Assembly: GCA_014762625.1 (NCBI GenBank)
Contig: JABURQ010000058.1
Location: forward strand, 51,066 to 115,065
DNA from: Planctomycetaceae bacterium
GTDB lineage: Bacteria > Planctomycetota > Planctomycetia > Planctomycetales > Planctomycetaceae
DNA length: 64,000 bases
Direction: 5' to 3'
This document shows positions 45,565 through 58,426 of the stretch, one piece after another. The position numbers and the translations under genes were made by a program. Positions within the stretch are counted from its first letter, which is position 1. Every line of letters starts with the position of its first letter. The notes under the pieces were generated by a model. The model was not told where the DNA came from, made no database searches, and worked only from the letters and a program-made list of their open reading frames with translations.

Positions 45565-45593
45565 ATGCTCTCCGTTCGCGGAGAGCATTTTTT
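45565..45593 (+). terminator. Rho-independent terminator ending the alpha operon
   Basis: ATGCTCTCCG-TTCG-CGGAGAGCAT followed by TTTTT. Confidence 0.9.
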
Positions 45594-45676
45594 ATGCGCT
45601 CCAGGCATCCCCTGTGTGCTCGCGCACGCGGTTCGAGAGAGTGTCCGACGTCAGGTCAACTGAAAGACATTCACGG

Positions 45677-46294
45677 ATGAATCCGTCCTTACCCCATCCT
45701 TCCCACAGTCCGGGACCGTTCGACTTCAGTCGTGCGATGTGGCTGTTATGTCACGACATTACGCAGAGGATGGAAGAGTTCTCCCACATTCGGATGCCGG
45801 AAGTCGCTGTGTCGTTCGCCCAGGCACGCCGAAAAGTGACCTGGGGGCTGCAAGCGAAGCTGACGCCGATGCGATTTGAAGCGGGCACGCTGACGACGCA
45901 TCGCGCGGGTCGCGAATGGACCGTCCAGCGTCTCTATCGCGGCGAGCACGAGATGCTTTACATACTGACGTTCTATCTGCCGCGTTTTCTCGAGACTCCG
46001 TTTGAGGAAAAACTGACGACCGTTTTTCACGAGTTGTATCACATCAGTCCATTGTTCGACGGCGACATCCGGCGATTGGAAGGTCGCTATCACGTCCACT
46101 CGCATTCCCAGGAAGAATACGATCGGGAGATGGCGGTCTTCGCTCGGCAATGGCTCAACAAAAAGCCCCCCAAAGAACTCTACAGCTTTCTGCGTTCGAG
46201 GTTTTCAACGCTCCATCGGAAGTATCGCGGGGTCATGGGATTACAGATTCCGATCCCGAAGTTGATCCCAGTGCCGAACTCCCGCCGGGCGTGA
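45677..46294 (+). CDS. Putative metallopeptidase (HExxH) domain protein
   Basis: 205 aa; TVFHELYHISPLFDGDIRRLEGRYHVHSHSQEEYD; the upstream ORF extension overlaps rplQ and is spurious. Confidence 0.65.
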   Translation: MNPSLPHPSHSPGPFDFSRAMWLLCHDITQRMEEFSHIRMPEVAVSFAQARRKVTWGLQAKLTPMRFEAGTLTTHRAGREWTVQRLYRGEHEMLYILTFYLPRFLETPFEEKLTTVFHELYHISPLFDGDIRRLEGRYHVHSHSQEEYDREMAVFARQWLNKKPPKELYSFLRSRFSTLHRKYRGVMGLQIPIPKLIPVPNSRRA

Positions 46295-46388
46295 ACCTTG
46301 TTCTTCTGGAGCCGAGGAAGAAAACTGCTTGGATTCCCACCTTCGCTTCGCGTTAGAATGTCGAGTGTTCGCTGATATTCTCAAAGGG

Positions 46389-47141
46389 ATGCTCACTATG
46401 TTGCGATTCATGACGTTTTTCGTTGTTGCTCTGATGACGATCACCATTCCACCGACGCTCTCCGCCGCAGAACCCGATCTGGTGTTTCTCCTGATCGGCC
46501 AATCGAATATGGCGGGCAGGGCACCGCTGGAAGCCGAAGACAAAACACCGATTGAGGGTGTGATGCTGTTGAATGCCGATGGGACCTGGGAAGCCGCGAA
46601 CAACCCCCTCAATCGTTATGCCACCGACCGCAAGAAGATCTCGATGCAACGTCTGGGCCCCGGTGACGGTTTTGCCAGAACCCTCCACGAAGCGATGCCG
46701 GACAAAACGATCGGCTTGATCGTGAACGCCCGCGGCGGAACGAAGATTGATGAATGGGTTCCCGGCAAACCGCTCTACGATCACACAATTGCACGCATCA
46801 ACAAGCTGGACAAGAAGCCCGATTTTGCCAGCGTCATCTGGCATCAGGGAGAAGGAAACGCCACCGATCCCGAGTATCTCCCCAAGCTCGTCGCACTGGT
46901 GAAGAATCTTCGTCGCGATCTGAAACAGCCCGATTTACTCTTTGTGGCGGGAGAAGTTTACGGCGAGAAACCGGTAAACGGTCGCATGCAGAAACTGCCG
47001 ACAAAACTCGACGGCACAGCCGTCGTCAGCGCGTCGGAATTGACGGTCTTTGACGGCGTCCATTTCGATCGCGACAGCCAGAAAACCCTCGGCAGTCGTT
47101 ATGCGAAAGCGTGGTTGAAGTTACACGCTCCCGCCAAATAA
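46389..47141 (+). CDS. Sialate O-acetylesterase (SASA/SGNH) family protein, secreted
   Basis: Signal peptide; DLVFLLIGQSNMAGR, VIWHQGEGNATDPE, FDGVHFDRDSQ. Confidence 0.85.
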   Translation: MLTMLRFMTFFVVALMTITIPPTLSAAEPDLVFLLIGQSNMAGRAPLEAEDKTPIEGVMLLNADGTWEAANNPLNRYATDRKKISMQRLGPGDGFARTLHEAMPDKTIGLIVNARGGTKIDEWVPGKPLYDHTIARINKLDKKPDFASVIWHQGEGNATDPEYLPKLVALVKNLRRDLKQPDLLFVAGEVYGEKPVNGRMQKLPTKLDGTAVVSASELTVFDGVHFDRDSQKTLGSRYAKAWLKLHAPAK

Positions 47142-47146
47142 TGAAT

Positions 47147-47917
47147 TCATTGTTGATGCATCTGCCGACAGATCAGCAGATGAAAGAGCGTGTGTCGACG
47201 GAGCGATTCCGGGGAATCGAATTGATAGTGGTTCAGTAGGCCGTGATTCGTGAAGGCGCGCGCAGCGGGAGTGAGATAAAGGTCGCGTGCTTGCGCGAGG
47301 ATATCATCGACGAACAGTCGAAAGTTGGCGGTCGCTGAGGTCGTTTTCCGATCTTCGAGGTAGGCGTAGTTCATCTCGTTCTGGTTGATGAGATAAACGC
47401 GAAACGGATTTTCGGCGATCAGATACGCTTCCGCTCCCATCATGGAAGGGAGATCCACTTTGGTCGTTCGCGGTCCGGCGGATGGATGAACGAGAGTCTG
47501 GTTTTCGACTTCGCGATGCGACTTTTCCGTGGGCAGCGCGCCGATACTGAGCAACTCCAGATCACCATACGGAATCGTAGTCTCGATGTTGCCCTGCAGG
47601 TCGAAAATCTCGAAGCCTTCATCCGCGCAAGCGGCGTGATGTAAGTGAATCGGTTTGGAGAGATTGGGAATCTCGTCGGCGGCGATTCGGATCGCGTAGC
47701 CTTCGACATCGTGGAGGCGTTGGCAAAGCTTCTCGGCCAGTTCCTGCGGGACCGCGTTCGGAATCAGCCCTGGCAGATTGTGTTGGAGAATCCGGGCGTC
47801 CACTTTGTTGAGGTCGAGCTCTTCCGTCAGGATCGTCGTCAGATCGGCGGGATCTTCCGGAACCGAGAGAATCAGGACGCGGTAGAGGGGGATCAGATTT
47901 TGGTTGCTGTCAGACAA
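47147..47917 (-). CDS. Hypothetical protein, probable TTG start
   Basis: SD AAGGAG then ACGACC-TTG-TCTGAC; protein MSDSNQNLIPLYRVLILSVPEDPADLTTILTEELDLNKVDARILQHNLPG... Confidence 0.6.
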   Translation of the reverse strand: MSDSNQNLIPLYRVLILSVPEDPADLTTILTEELDLNKVDARILQHNLPGLIPNAVPQELAEKLCQRLHDVEGYAIRIAADEIPNLSKPIHLHHAACADEGFEIFDLQGNIETTIPYGDLELLSIGALPTEKSHREVENQTLVHPSAGPRTTKVDLPSMMGAEAYLIAENPFRVYLINQNEMNYAYLEDRKTTSATANFRLFVDDILAQARDLYLTPAARAFTNHGLLNHYQFDSPESLRRHTLFHLLICRQMHQQ

Positions 47918-48318
47918 GGTCGTCTCCTTCCGGGGCGGCGATCTGGAACTCAAGTCATTTCATCATAGCGTGCGGACAGGCCGTGGGAAAATTCGGATAG
48001 TTGGAATTTGCAGCGACCGGTCCTAGGATTTGCCGACTTTCCCGTACTGTGCTTAGACGCCTTGTTCGAGGGCATTGCGATCCAGGTGAGAAGTGCCTCC
48101 CCCATGATGAGATCGTCTGACTCATTGCAGGAAACGTCGTAATTCCAGTCGAGTTCCGGCCGGAAACGGTCCCCTCGCTTGAATCTCGCGGGCATCCCGG
48201 TACCCTTGAGAAAATTTGCGCTTTGCGGAGCAGTTCCTCCGCCGATAACGGCGGGGATCGACCGCAATTCCGTCAACGGAAATCATAGCCAGGATTCAGG
48301 TTAGGGAGATCGGCCCAC

Positions 48319-51579
<3,261 letters not shown>

Positions 51580-51711
51580 GCGTTTTGGTGGTGAAAAACG
51601 CTTTGCTTTGGTCCGCAAAGTGAAAAAAAATAAATTGAGACAGAGTCTCAGTTTGCCAGAACCCCTAGGGAATGAACGTTTTGTGATCTTTCTGTGAAGA
51701 GACCGGCTCGG

Positions 51712-51761
51712 TAGGTCCTGAAATTCCGATTTTCCATCTTGCCGGGAAGCATCAGGACCTA
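51712..51761. promoter_or_regulatory. Long-loop perfect inverted repeat of unknown function
   Basis: TAGGTCCTGA (51712-51721) and TCAGGACCTA (51752-51761), 30-nt loop. Confidence 0.35.
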
Positions 51762-51920
51762 TACATTCCGAATTGTCGTTGCCCGCTGTATATCCAGTAG
51801 CTCACCGAGTTATGCCGATTCCGGCATTTTGGGACACCGTGACGCTCATCTCGGTTCGATTCGAACCATTCGGTCTTCCATCCACTCACTGACAATTCGT
51901 TTGACTCAGGAGATCGGGCC

Positions 51921-52484
51921 ATGACGACGCCTTCCGTCAGAGTTTCTATCTTGCGCATTATTTGTGTCGCTTCGGTGCTTAGCCTCGGCATGGGGTGGAT
52001 CGGCCACCGCATTCACGAATCGCTTCAGTCGGCAGAGATCGAGGTCAGGAACGACTGGCCGACCGCACTTCCCAAAGAGGCGAACCGCGTTCGCGCTTTC
52101 AACGGGATGTCGATGGTCGCTCCCGTCGGCTGGTTTTCCACCATTGCCGAAGATTCCATCGAAGTGGAAGCTCCGGGAACGGATCTTTGCCGCAGTAAGT
52201 TTCGAATTGAAGCAGTCAAAGATCCCTATAAACACCAGCGCCCCTTGCCGCGAACCAGCCTGTTTCAGGAGGGACACGCCTGCGTTAAAATTCTGCACGT
52301 CAAAACGACGCCGACGGATCCCTTCATCCACGAAGCAAAAGTCATTGTGGAGCGAGAAGGCTCTCTGTACGAGCTCACCTTCTCCACTTACAAACACTTT
52401 ACCGGTCATATCCCGGGACGCATCTGGAATTATTTCGAGACGTTCGAACAAGCCGACAAAACATTAACGGCCATGAGAGACTAG
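51921..52484 (+). CDS. Hypothetical membrane-anchored protein
   Basis: 187 aa; N-terminal TM (ILRIICVASVLSLGMGWIGHRI), soluble remainder. Confidence 0.6.
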   Translation: MTTPSVRVSILRIICVASVLSLGMGWIGHRIHESLQSAEIEVRNDWPTALPKEANRVRAFNGMSMVAPVGWFSTIAEDSIEVEAPGTDLCRSKFRIEAVKDPYKHQRPLPRTSLFQEGHACVKILHVKTTPTDPFIHEAKVIVEREGSLYELTFSTYKHFTGHIPGRIWNYFETFEQADKTLTAMRD

Positions 52485-52568
52485 ATCGCGTCCAGCGTAG
52501 ACGTAACGCCAATTTCTCGCCTGGGTCAACAGTCTGTGAGGAAGCCTTTTCGCGCTGAAAGTGCTTTC

Positions 52569-52910
52569 TTACGGACTGTGCGGCGAGCTCTGCCAATCTG
52601 GAGCTTTCAGTTCCCGTAAGACAGCATACAACAGTGCCCCCCAGGCCGCCGCGTTCGGCAGCGAAAACGTCAGGTACAGCGTTAGCATCCGCTGCTCGGC
52701 GGAGAGCGGAAACACTTCCAGGTACAGGCTAATCTCGGGAGCGTACAGTACCGCCGCGCGTCGAAACCCTGCCAGCAACATCGCCAGACCGATCCAGACC
52801 GCGGTCCCCGGCTTTCGGCTCGACCAGTAGAAGCAGATCACGCCGCCCACGCTCCAGACGAGAAATTCGGGAATCGACGCGAGCATGTTGTATGTCTGAA
52901 AGGTGTCCAT
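52569..52910 (-). CDS. Hypothetical small integral membrane protein
   Basis: 113 aa, about 3 hydrophobic segments. Confidence 0.55.
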   Translation of the reverse strand: MDTFQTYNMLASIPEFLVWSVGGVICFYWSSRKPGTAVWIGLAMLLAGFRRAAVLYAPEISLYLEVFPLSAEQRMLTLYLTFSLPNAAAWGALLYAVLRELKAPDWQSSPHSP

Positions 52911-53088
52911 CGGGCGGCCTGTGCAATTGGAATCTGAAATCGTTCGTCATTTCTCCATCATAGACGATTCCCGACCAGATTCCTCAAACGGGGGATGTTT
53001 CTTCGCAGGAGACACGGTCGAGTTTTTTCAAGATCCGATGAGCGCCAAACTGCGTTGACTCTTGGAACCACGTTTATTGAGAGTTTTG

Positions 53089-54510
53089 ATGCCGGACTGC
53101 AGCACCAACCATATCGAAACATTCCGGAAAACCTTTCTCCAGCGCTGGCTCGGTTGGCGGGGAGTGGTGCTGTTTTTTGTTCTCATGCTGATTTCCTTGC
53201 CGTTTCTGTATCGAGGTTATCGATTGGGACAAGTGCCAGTCCTCGATCCTCCTTTTGACGTCGAGGAGTTTACGCGGCCGATCCCCGACGACGAGAACGC
53301 CTATCACGGCTTCGAGCAGGCTTATGGCGAACTGGTCGATGTTCCCGACGCGGAGTACGAAGCTTACAACGCTCAACTCGAAACCGGCTGGGATTTGGGC
53401 ACGGATGTTCTCGAACGACATCTCGACAACAATCGGCGCGCCCTCAAAACCTGGCGGGAAACCTGCGAGTTGGATCAATATCAGCCCCATCCCTACCAAA
53501 CTCAAGATGATGGCCCTTTAATTCCCGTTATTGATTCGCGAGAATTATGTCGTCTCGCAGAAATTCAGATTCAGAAGTCTGCCAAACTCGGCACACCGAA
53601 GAAAGCTTTGCCCTGGATTCGTGCTTCCTTGAGACATGCCTATCTTATTCGTCAACGAGGCCCCATTAACAACTATCAGGTCGGTGTTGCGTACTTCAGC
53701 TCTTCTTCTTGCGTGATTAATGACTGGTCCTCTCATCCTCAGCTCACTCGTACCGAGTTAGATGAAGCAATTCAGGAATTAGTCACCGCGCGACAATTAA
53801 ACCCCGAATTCTCAGAAGTCCTCAAAGCCGAGTGCCTCGCGAATGCGTCATTATACGAACTGTGGTCGGTCGAGTTGGATCAGCATGTTCACGACACGAT
53901 TGGTTCTGGTGAAGTAAGGCTTGGCTCCAATTGGAGAGCATGGCTGGAAGGAGAACCCGCATACACAGTTCGTCTGTTTCCTCACATGGCTCAAAACCAT
54001 CTGCGATTCATTCATCGCGACCGACGCGACCGACCTGCCATCATTCACGGAAGCGTTTTTGATGCTACCGCCAGCTCTCCCTCCAAAAGTAGCCTTCTTA
54101 CCAGCCATGAACTGGATACACTGATTTCCCAATCACTCATTTCAGGTCAGTCCTGGCTTTCCTCAGGGCTCAGAGCCACTGATCGCGATGAAGCCCGCTA
54201 TCGTTGCCTGCTCGTCGCTCTCGCCGCCCAGGCCTATTTCCGCGATCACGGCGAGTTTCCGGCTGATGCAGCAGAACTCATCCCCGAGTACCTCGACGAA
54301 ATTCCCGATGACCTTTATTCGCCGACACCCGCGCCACTCATTTATCGCCGCGACGGAGAGGGAGCGGTCGTCTACAGTCGCTTTGAGAATGAAATCGACG
54401 ACGGCGGTCTAGAAGTTGACTATTCTGAACGATCGGTCAGTAACGAACTCCTCGAGCTCGGCTACCGCATTCGGTCTCCTTTGACGCAGCCGTTGTATGC
54501 ACCGAAATGA
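53089..54510 (+). CDS. Uncharacterised membrane-anchored protein, family A paralogue 1
   Basis: KTFLQRWLGWRGVVLFFVLMLISLPFLYRGYRLGQVP...; C-term ALAAQAYFRDHGEFPADAAELIPEYLDEIPDDLYSPTPAPLIYRRDGEGAVVYSRFENEIDDGG. Confidence 0.75.
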   Translation: MPDCSTNHIETFRKTFLQRWLGWRGVVLFFVLMLISLPFLYRGYRLGQVPVLDPPFDVEEFTRPIPDDENAYHGFEQAYGELVDVPDAEYEAYNAQLETGWDLGTDVLERHLDNNRRALKTWRETCELDQYQPHPYQTQDDGPLIPVIDSRELCRLAEIQIQKSAKLGTPKKALPWIRASLRHAYLIRQRGPINNYQVGVAYFSSSSCVINDWSSHPQLTRTELDEAIQELVTARQLNPEFSEVLKAECLANASLYELWSVELDQHVHDTIGSGEVRLGSNWRAWLEGEPAYTVRLFPHMAQNHLRFIHRDRRDRPAIIHGSVFDATASSPSKSSLLTSHELDTLISQSLISGQSWLSSGLRATDRDEARYRCLLVALAAQAYFRDHGEFPADAAELIPEYLDEIPDDLYSPTPAPLIYRRDGEGAVVYSRFENEIDDGGLEVDYSERSVSNELLELGYRIRSPLTQPLYAPK

Positions 54511-54567
54511 TTATTTAGCATTCATGATAACTATACATAAAAATATGCAGTCTTCGGAGAGAGAGTG

Positions 54568-55989
54568 ATGGGCACCAATGAAACGAACCCGGTTCAGAAA
54601 ACCTTACTCCAACGCTGGATCGGTTGGCGGGGAGTGGTCGTCTTACTTGTACTGACGCCGCTATTGACTCCGTTCCTGATTCGAGCATGGAAACTGCGCG
54701 GAGTTCCCGACTTTCCTGAGCCCTTTGATACGAAACCCATCCTCGAATATCGCGTGCCCGACGAAGAAAATGCTTTCACCGAATATCGCAAAGCGATCTC
54801 TCTCTATCAGCAGCCGTCCGAGACAGTCAAAGAATTACGAGGCCGAATTATTGAAGACGGATGGTACATCGATAACGTTCTCATCCGAGATTTTCTTACT
54901 GAGAATGATGAAACGCTAATGACTTGGAAGAAAGGGACCACCAGGGACCGCGCGCTCTTTTTGCCAGCAAGTGAATATGAACTGGATATGGATCTCGAAT
55001 TGATTCAGGAGATGCGCGAGCTCCACGGAACAGCCATGTTGCGATGCCTTCAGTTGGAGGCAGAAGGGAAACCTCAGGAAGCGTGGGAATGGTATCGGGC
55101 AGCGATCCGTGCCTCTCGACATCTCGGCACGCACGGCGGAATCATCGAACGCCTGGTCGGGATTACACTTTTCTCAAGCTCAGTCGATCGATTGGAAAGT
55201 TGGTCTTCTCATCCACAAATCGATTCTGAAAGTCTAAAGCTTGCTCTCGAACAATTGCAAACTGACTGGAATTTGACGGAATTGGATTCAAAAACTCTCA
55301 AAATTGGATATCTAACCTTCCAGCATTCGCTGGAAAGCTTTATCGAGGAATTCAATACTGAGAAAGGTTTGCCTGCCTTTGCTCCGAATATCTTTAACTT
55401 GGTCGGAGAACCTGAACTCTCTCGCCGATTGTCAAGAATCCACGTTCACAACCTATTAATGTTTTGTGACGATCTTCGCAGGAATCGCCCCGAAGTTTCT
55501 TCAACTTATTCGGTATTCGAAGACCCCGCAGGCTTTTCACTGGGAGATCACAAGTGCGATGCTGATAATTATGAGCAGGCAATGGATCGATCCATCGTCG
55601 CCAAAATGATGTTACCCTCGTTTGCCTCTATCATCGATTCCACGGATCGTGAAATAATGCGTTATCAATCGTTACGTATGGCTCTCGCTGCCCAAGCCTA
55701 TTTCCGCGATCATGGCAATTTCCCATTAGATGCAGCGGACCTCGTTCCCGAGTACCTTGACGAAATCCCTGATGATCTTTATTCGCCGACACCCGCGCCC
55801 CTCATCTACCGCCGCGACGGAGACGGGGCGGTCGTCTACAGTCGCTTTAGAAACGAAGTCGATGATGGCGGAACCAAAGTCACCTATCGGGAGGTTAAAG
55901 ATTCTGGAGATGGATTGACGGATTACGGCGTGCGCATCCGCCATCCGCTCGGCAAACCCCTCCGCGCTCCGAAACCGTTCTCAAACTGA
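54568..55989 (+). CDS. Uncharacterised membrane-anchored protein, family A paralogue 2
   Basis: KTLLQRWIGWRGVVVLLVLTPLLTPFLIRAWKLRGVP...; same C-terminal module as paralogue 1. Confidence 0.75.
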   Translation: MGTNETNPVQKTLLQRWIGWRGVVVLLVLTPLLTPFLIRAWKLRGVPDFPEPFDTKPILEYRVPDEENAFTEYRKAISLYQQPSETVKELRGRIIEDGWYIDNVLIRDFLTENDETLMTWKKGTTRDRALFLPASEYELDMDLELIQEMRELHGTAMLRCLQLEAEGKPQEAWEWYRAAIRASRHLGTHGGIIERLVGITLFSSSVDRLESWSSHPQIDSESLKLALEQLQTDWNLTELDSKTLKIGYLTFQHSLESFIEEFNTEKGLPAFAPNIFNLVGEPELSRRLSRIHVHNLLMFCDDLRRNRPEVSSTYSVFEDPAGFSLGDHKCDADNYEQAMDRSIVAKMMLPSFASIIDSTDREIMRYQSLRMALAAQAYFRDHGNFPLDAADLVPEYLDEIPDDLYSPTPAPLIYRRDGDGAVVYSRFRNEVDDGGTKVTYREVKDSGDGLTDYGVRIRHPLGKPLRAPKPFSN

Positions 55990-56037
55990 ATCCTGACTCC
56001 TGTTTCCCATCTCCTCGAATCCGTATCACACCCACCC

Positions 56038-57045
56038 TCACTTCACTCCCAGCATGCGATCGAGAGAGTCCGACGTCTGATGGATCAACGCTTCCGGAAA
56101 ATGCTGATACGGATGGAAGTATTCGAACGTGAGATAACCTCGGTAGCCGACCTCATCGAGAGCGTCGAGCACCGCCGGCCAGTTCGTCGTTCCGTCGAGT
56201 AACGGACGGAAGGATTCCAGCGAATGATCGGTTCCCTTTTTACTGTACTCCTTGAGATGGATATTTTTGATGCGATCACCCAACATCGGAATCCAGTGCT
56301 CGGGGAACTGGTACTCCATGATGTTGCCGGTGTCGAAATGCACGTTGACAAACTCGCTGTCGAAGCTGTCGACGAAGTCGATCATCTCGAAAGGCGATAA
56401 CAGGTAGCCGTTAAAGAAAATGTTTTCGATATTCAGGTGCACGCCCAGCTTCTCGGCGCCCGGCAGCAATTTGCCGATCGCTTCCCGCGCCCGCCGGTCG
56501 CAAACATCGTTCGGCGTTGGATCGTGATCGGATCGCCAGGGCATGTGGACGGCACCTGGGACGACCAGCAGATTGTCGGTCCCGAGATCGTGGGCCGCTT
56601 GCGTCATTTTGCCGGCCAGTTCCATTCCCCGCGCACGTTCCGCCGGATCGTTGCTCGTCAGTGGGTACGGCCAGAACAGAAACGAGCAGACGCCGCTGAT
56701 TTCGAGGCCGATCTTTTCGGCGGTGCGGCGGATGACGTGGAACTCTTTCGTTCCCGATTCCGGGGACAGGTCGCTCTCGAGATCGTAATTGAGTTCGATG
56801 CCGTCGAAGCCAGCGTCCTTGGCCAGTTGCAGACACTCGGTCAACGACATCTTATCGGGATAGGGAAACGCCCACAGGTTGATCGATTTTTTCATGTCGT
56901 ATTTTCGGGGCGTCGTTTCCTCGGCATTGGCCGTTTGCGACGCAGACGTCAAGCTCCCGGCCGCACCCAGAGCGGCCAGACTCATCCACTCGCGTCGATG
57001 CATGTGTGACGAATTGAAAAACGACTCGGGCATGGGACCTGTCAT
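56038..57045 (-). CDS. Sugar phosphate isomerase/epimerase (TIM barrel), secreted
   Basis: MHRREWMSLAALGAAGSLTSASQTANA leader; DAGFDGIELNYD, NVHFDTGNIMEY, YRGYLTFEYFHPYQ. Confidence 0.85.
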   Translation of the reverse strand: MTGPMPESFFNSSHMHRREWMSLAALGAAGSLTSASQTANAEETTPRKYDMKKSINLWAFPYPDKMSLTECLQLAKDAGFDGIELNYDLESDLSPESGTKEFHVIRRTAEKIGLEISGVCSFLFWPYPLTSNDPAERARGMELAGKMTQAAHDLGTDNLLVVPGAVHMPWRSDHDPTPNDVCDRRAREAIGKLLPGAEKLGVHLNIENIFFNGYLLSPFEMIDFVDSFDSEFVNVHFDTGNIMEYQFPEHWIPMLGDRIKNIHLKEYSKKGTDHSLESFRPLLDGTTNWPAVLDALDEVGYRGYLTFEYFHPYQHFPEALIHQTSDSLDRMLGVK

Positions 57046-57213
57046 ACGACCTGCTCCTGTGGGATGGGATAGTACAAATCCAAATTACTGACCGGCATCC
57101 AGACATGCCAGCAATTCTTTCCACAGGATGCATTTGCTCAAAGTTCAACGTGACTTACATGCCCACATTGACTGTAATGATAGCCACACACAAAACTTCC
57201 ACCGGAACAATTC

Positions 57214-58419
57214 ATGAGATCTATCCTCGGCTGTCTGCTGCTACTCAATAGTCTCTCACTCTTCGGCGAAGAACCGCTGGCGATCCTCAATCTTCCCAAC
57301 TCGGGAACCGATCCCGCCGCCATCAATTACGACCAGCTCCCCAGACTCTCCGGCGAACACGCGATCATCAATCAGGTTGCTTACTCTCCTGATTTCCAGC
57401 CGGGTGACAAGCTGGAAATGAACAGGATGCGGCTGCAGTTACACAATTATCTCGCCTGGTACGACGGGCGGTTCTGGTGTATCTGGAGCGATGGCCCAAG
57501 GATCGAAGACTGGCCAACGCAGGAAATCAAATACGCGACCAGCAAGGACGGCATGGCTTGGAGCGAGGCGAAATCGATCACAGGGACTCCCGATGAACCC
57601 TACGCCTATATTGCCCGCGGCTTGTGGATTCGAGACGGAGAGTTACTGGCACTCGGTGCACACTACAAAGGGAAGGGAGCGTTCGGCGTTGATAAGGAGC
57701 TGGAACTCCGCGCGTTCGTCTGGGACAAAGCGAATCAGCAATGGTCCCTCAAAGGAAAAGTCTACGACAACGCCATTAATAACTTTCCGCCTCAGAAACT
57801 CCCCAACGGGAACTGGATTCTCACTCGCCGTGACTCCCGGTTCAATGTGACTATGCTCATCGGCGGAAAGGAGCAACTGGACGACTGGCAGGCGTACCCT
57901 GTCGTACGAATGAACGAAGTAAAAGGTTTCCGCCCGGACGAACCGATTTTCTGGCAGCTACCGAACGAGAAACTCAACGCCCTCCTCCGGGACAACGGCG
58001 GGTCGCAACGTCTATTCCACGCCACCTCGACCGATTTCGGTAAGACCTGGACGACGCCCCGACTTACAAACTTTCCCAACTCGACCAGCAAGATTTTTTC
58101 CATTCCCACCAGTCGCGGCTATCGCGTCATGATTTCCAACGCCAACCCGGAGCTGGGACGACGGCAATTGCATCTCTCCATCAGTGAAGACGGCGTCCAC
58201 TTTAACCGCATGGCACAACTCGATGTCCCCGCGCCGGAAGCTCCGCCCGGCTTCGAGAGCATCTGGAAGAAGTTCAACAAAGGAATCGCCAGCTTGCAGT
58301 ATCCGCACGTCATCGAACACGACGGTCATTTATGGATTGCCCTTTCCCGCTGCAAACTGCAAACGGAGATTTTCCGCGTTTCACTCGATAAACTCGATCG
58401 ATTGCGAGGGGAAAAGTGA
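57214..58419 (+). CDS. Sialidase/glycosidase-like (BNR-type) secreted protein
   Basis: Signal peptide; IKYATSKDGMAWSEAKSI, ATSTDFGKTWTTPRL, LSISEDGVHF. Confidence 0.7.
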   Translation: MRSILGCLLLLNSLSLFGEEPLAILNLPNSGTDPAAINYDQLPRLSGEHAIINQVAYSPDFQPGDKLEMNRMRLQLHNYLAWYDGRFWCIWSDGPRIEDWPTQEIKYATSKDGMAWSEAKSITGTPDEPYAYIARGLWIRDGELLALGAHYKGKGAFGVDKELELRAFVWDKANQQWSLKGKVYDNAINNFPPQKLPNGNWILTRRDSRFNVTMLIGGKEQLDDWQAYPVVRMNEVKGFRPDEPIFWQLPNEKLNALLRDNGGSQRLFHATSTDFGKTWTTPRLTNFPNSTSKIFSIPTSRGYRVMISNANPELGRRQLHLSISEDGVHFNRMAQLDVPAPEAPPGFESIWKKFNKGIASLQYPHVIEHDGHLWIALSRCKLQTEIFRVSLDKLDRLRGEK

Positions 58420-58426
58420 GGCTTCC

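Noticed and set aside
45278-45676. N-terminal extension of the 338-aa ORF 45278..46294
   Set aside because: K/R/P-rich out-of-frame reading of the rplQ acidic tail; the real start is the ATG at 45677.
48268-48281. 14-nt hairpin TTCCG-TCAA-CGGAA upstream of carB
   Set aside because: Same geometry as the r-protein hairpins, but 37 nt from the start codon, so not counted in the series.
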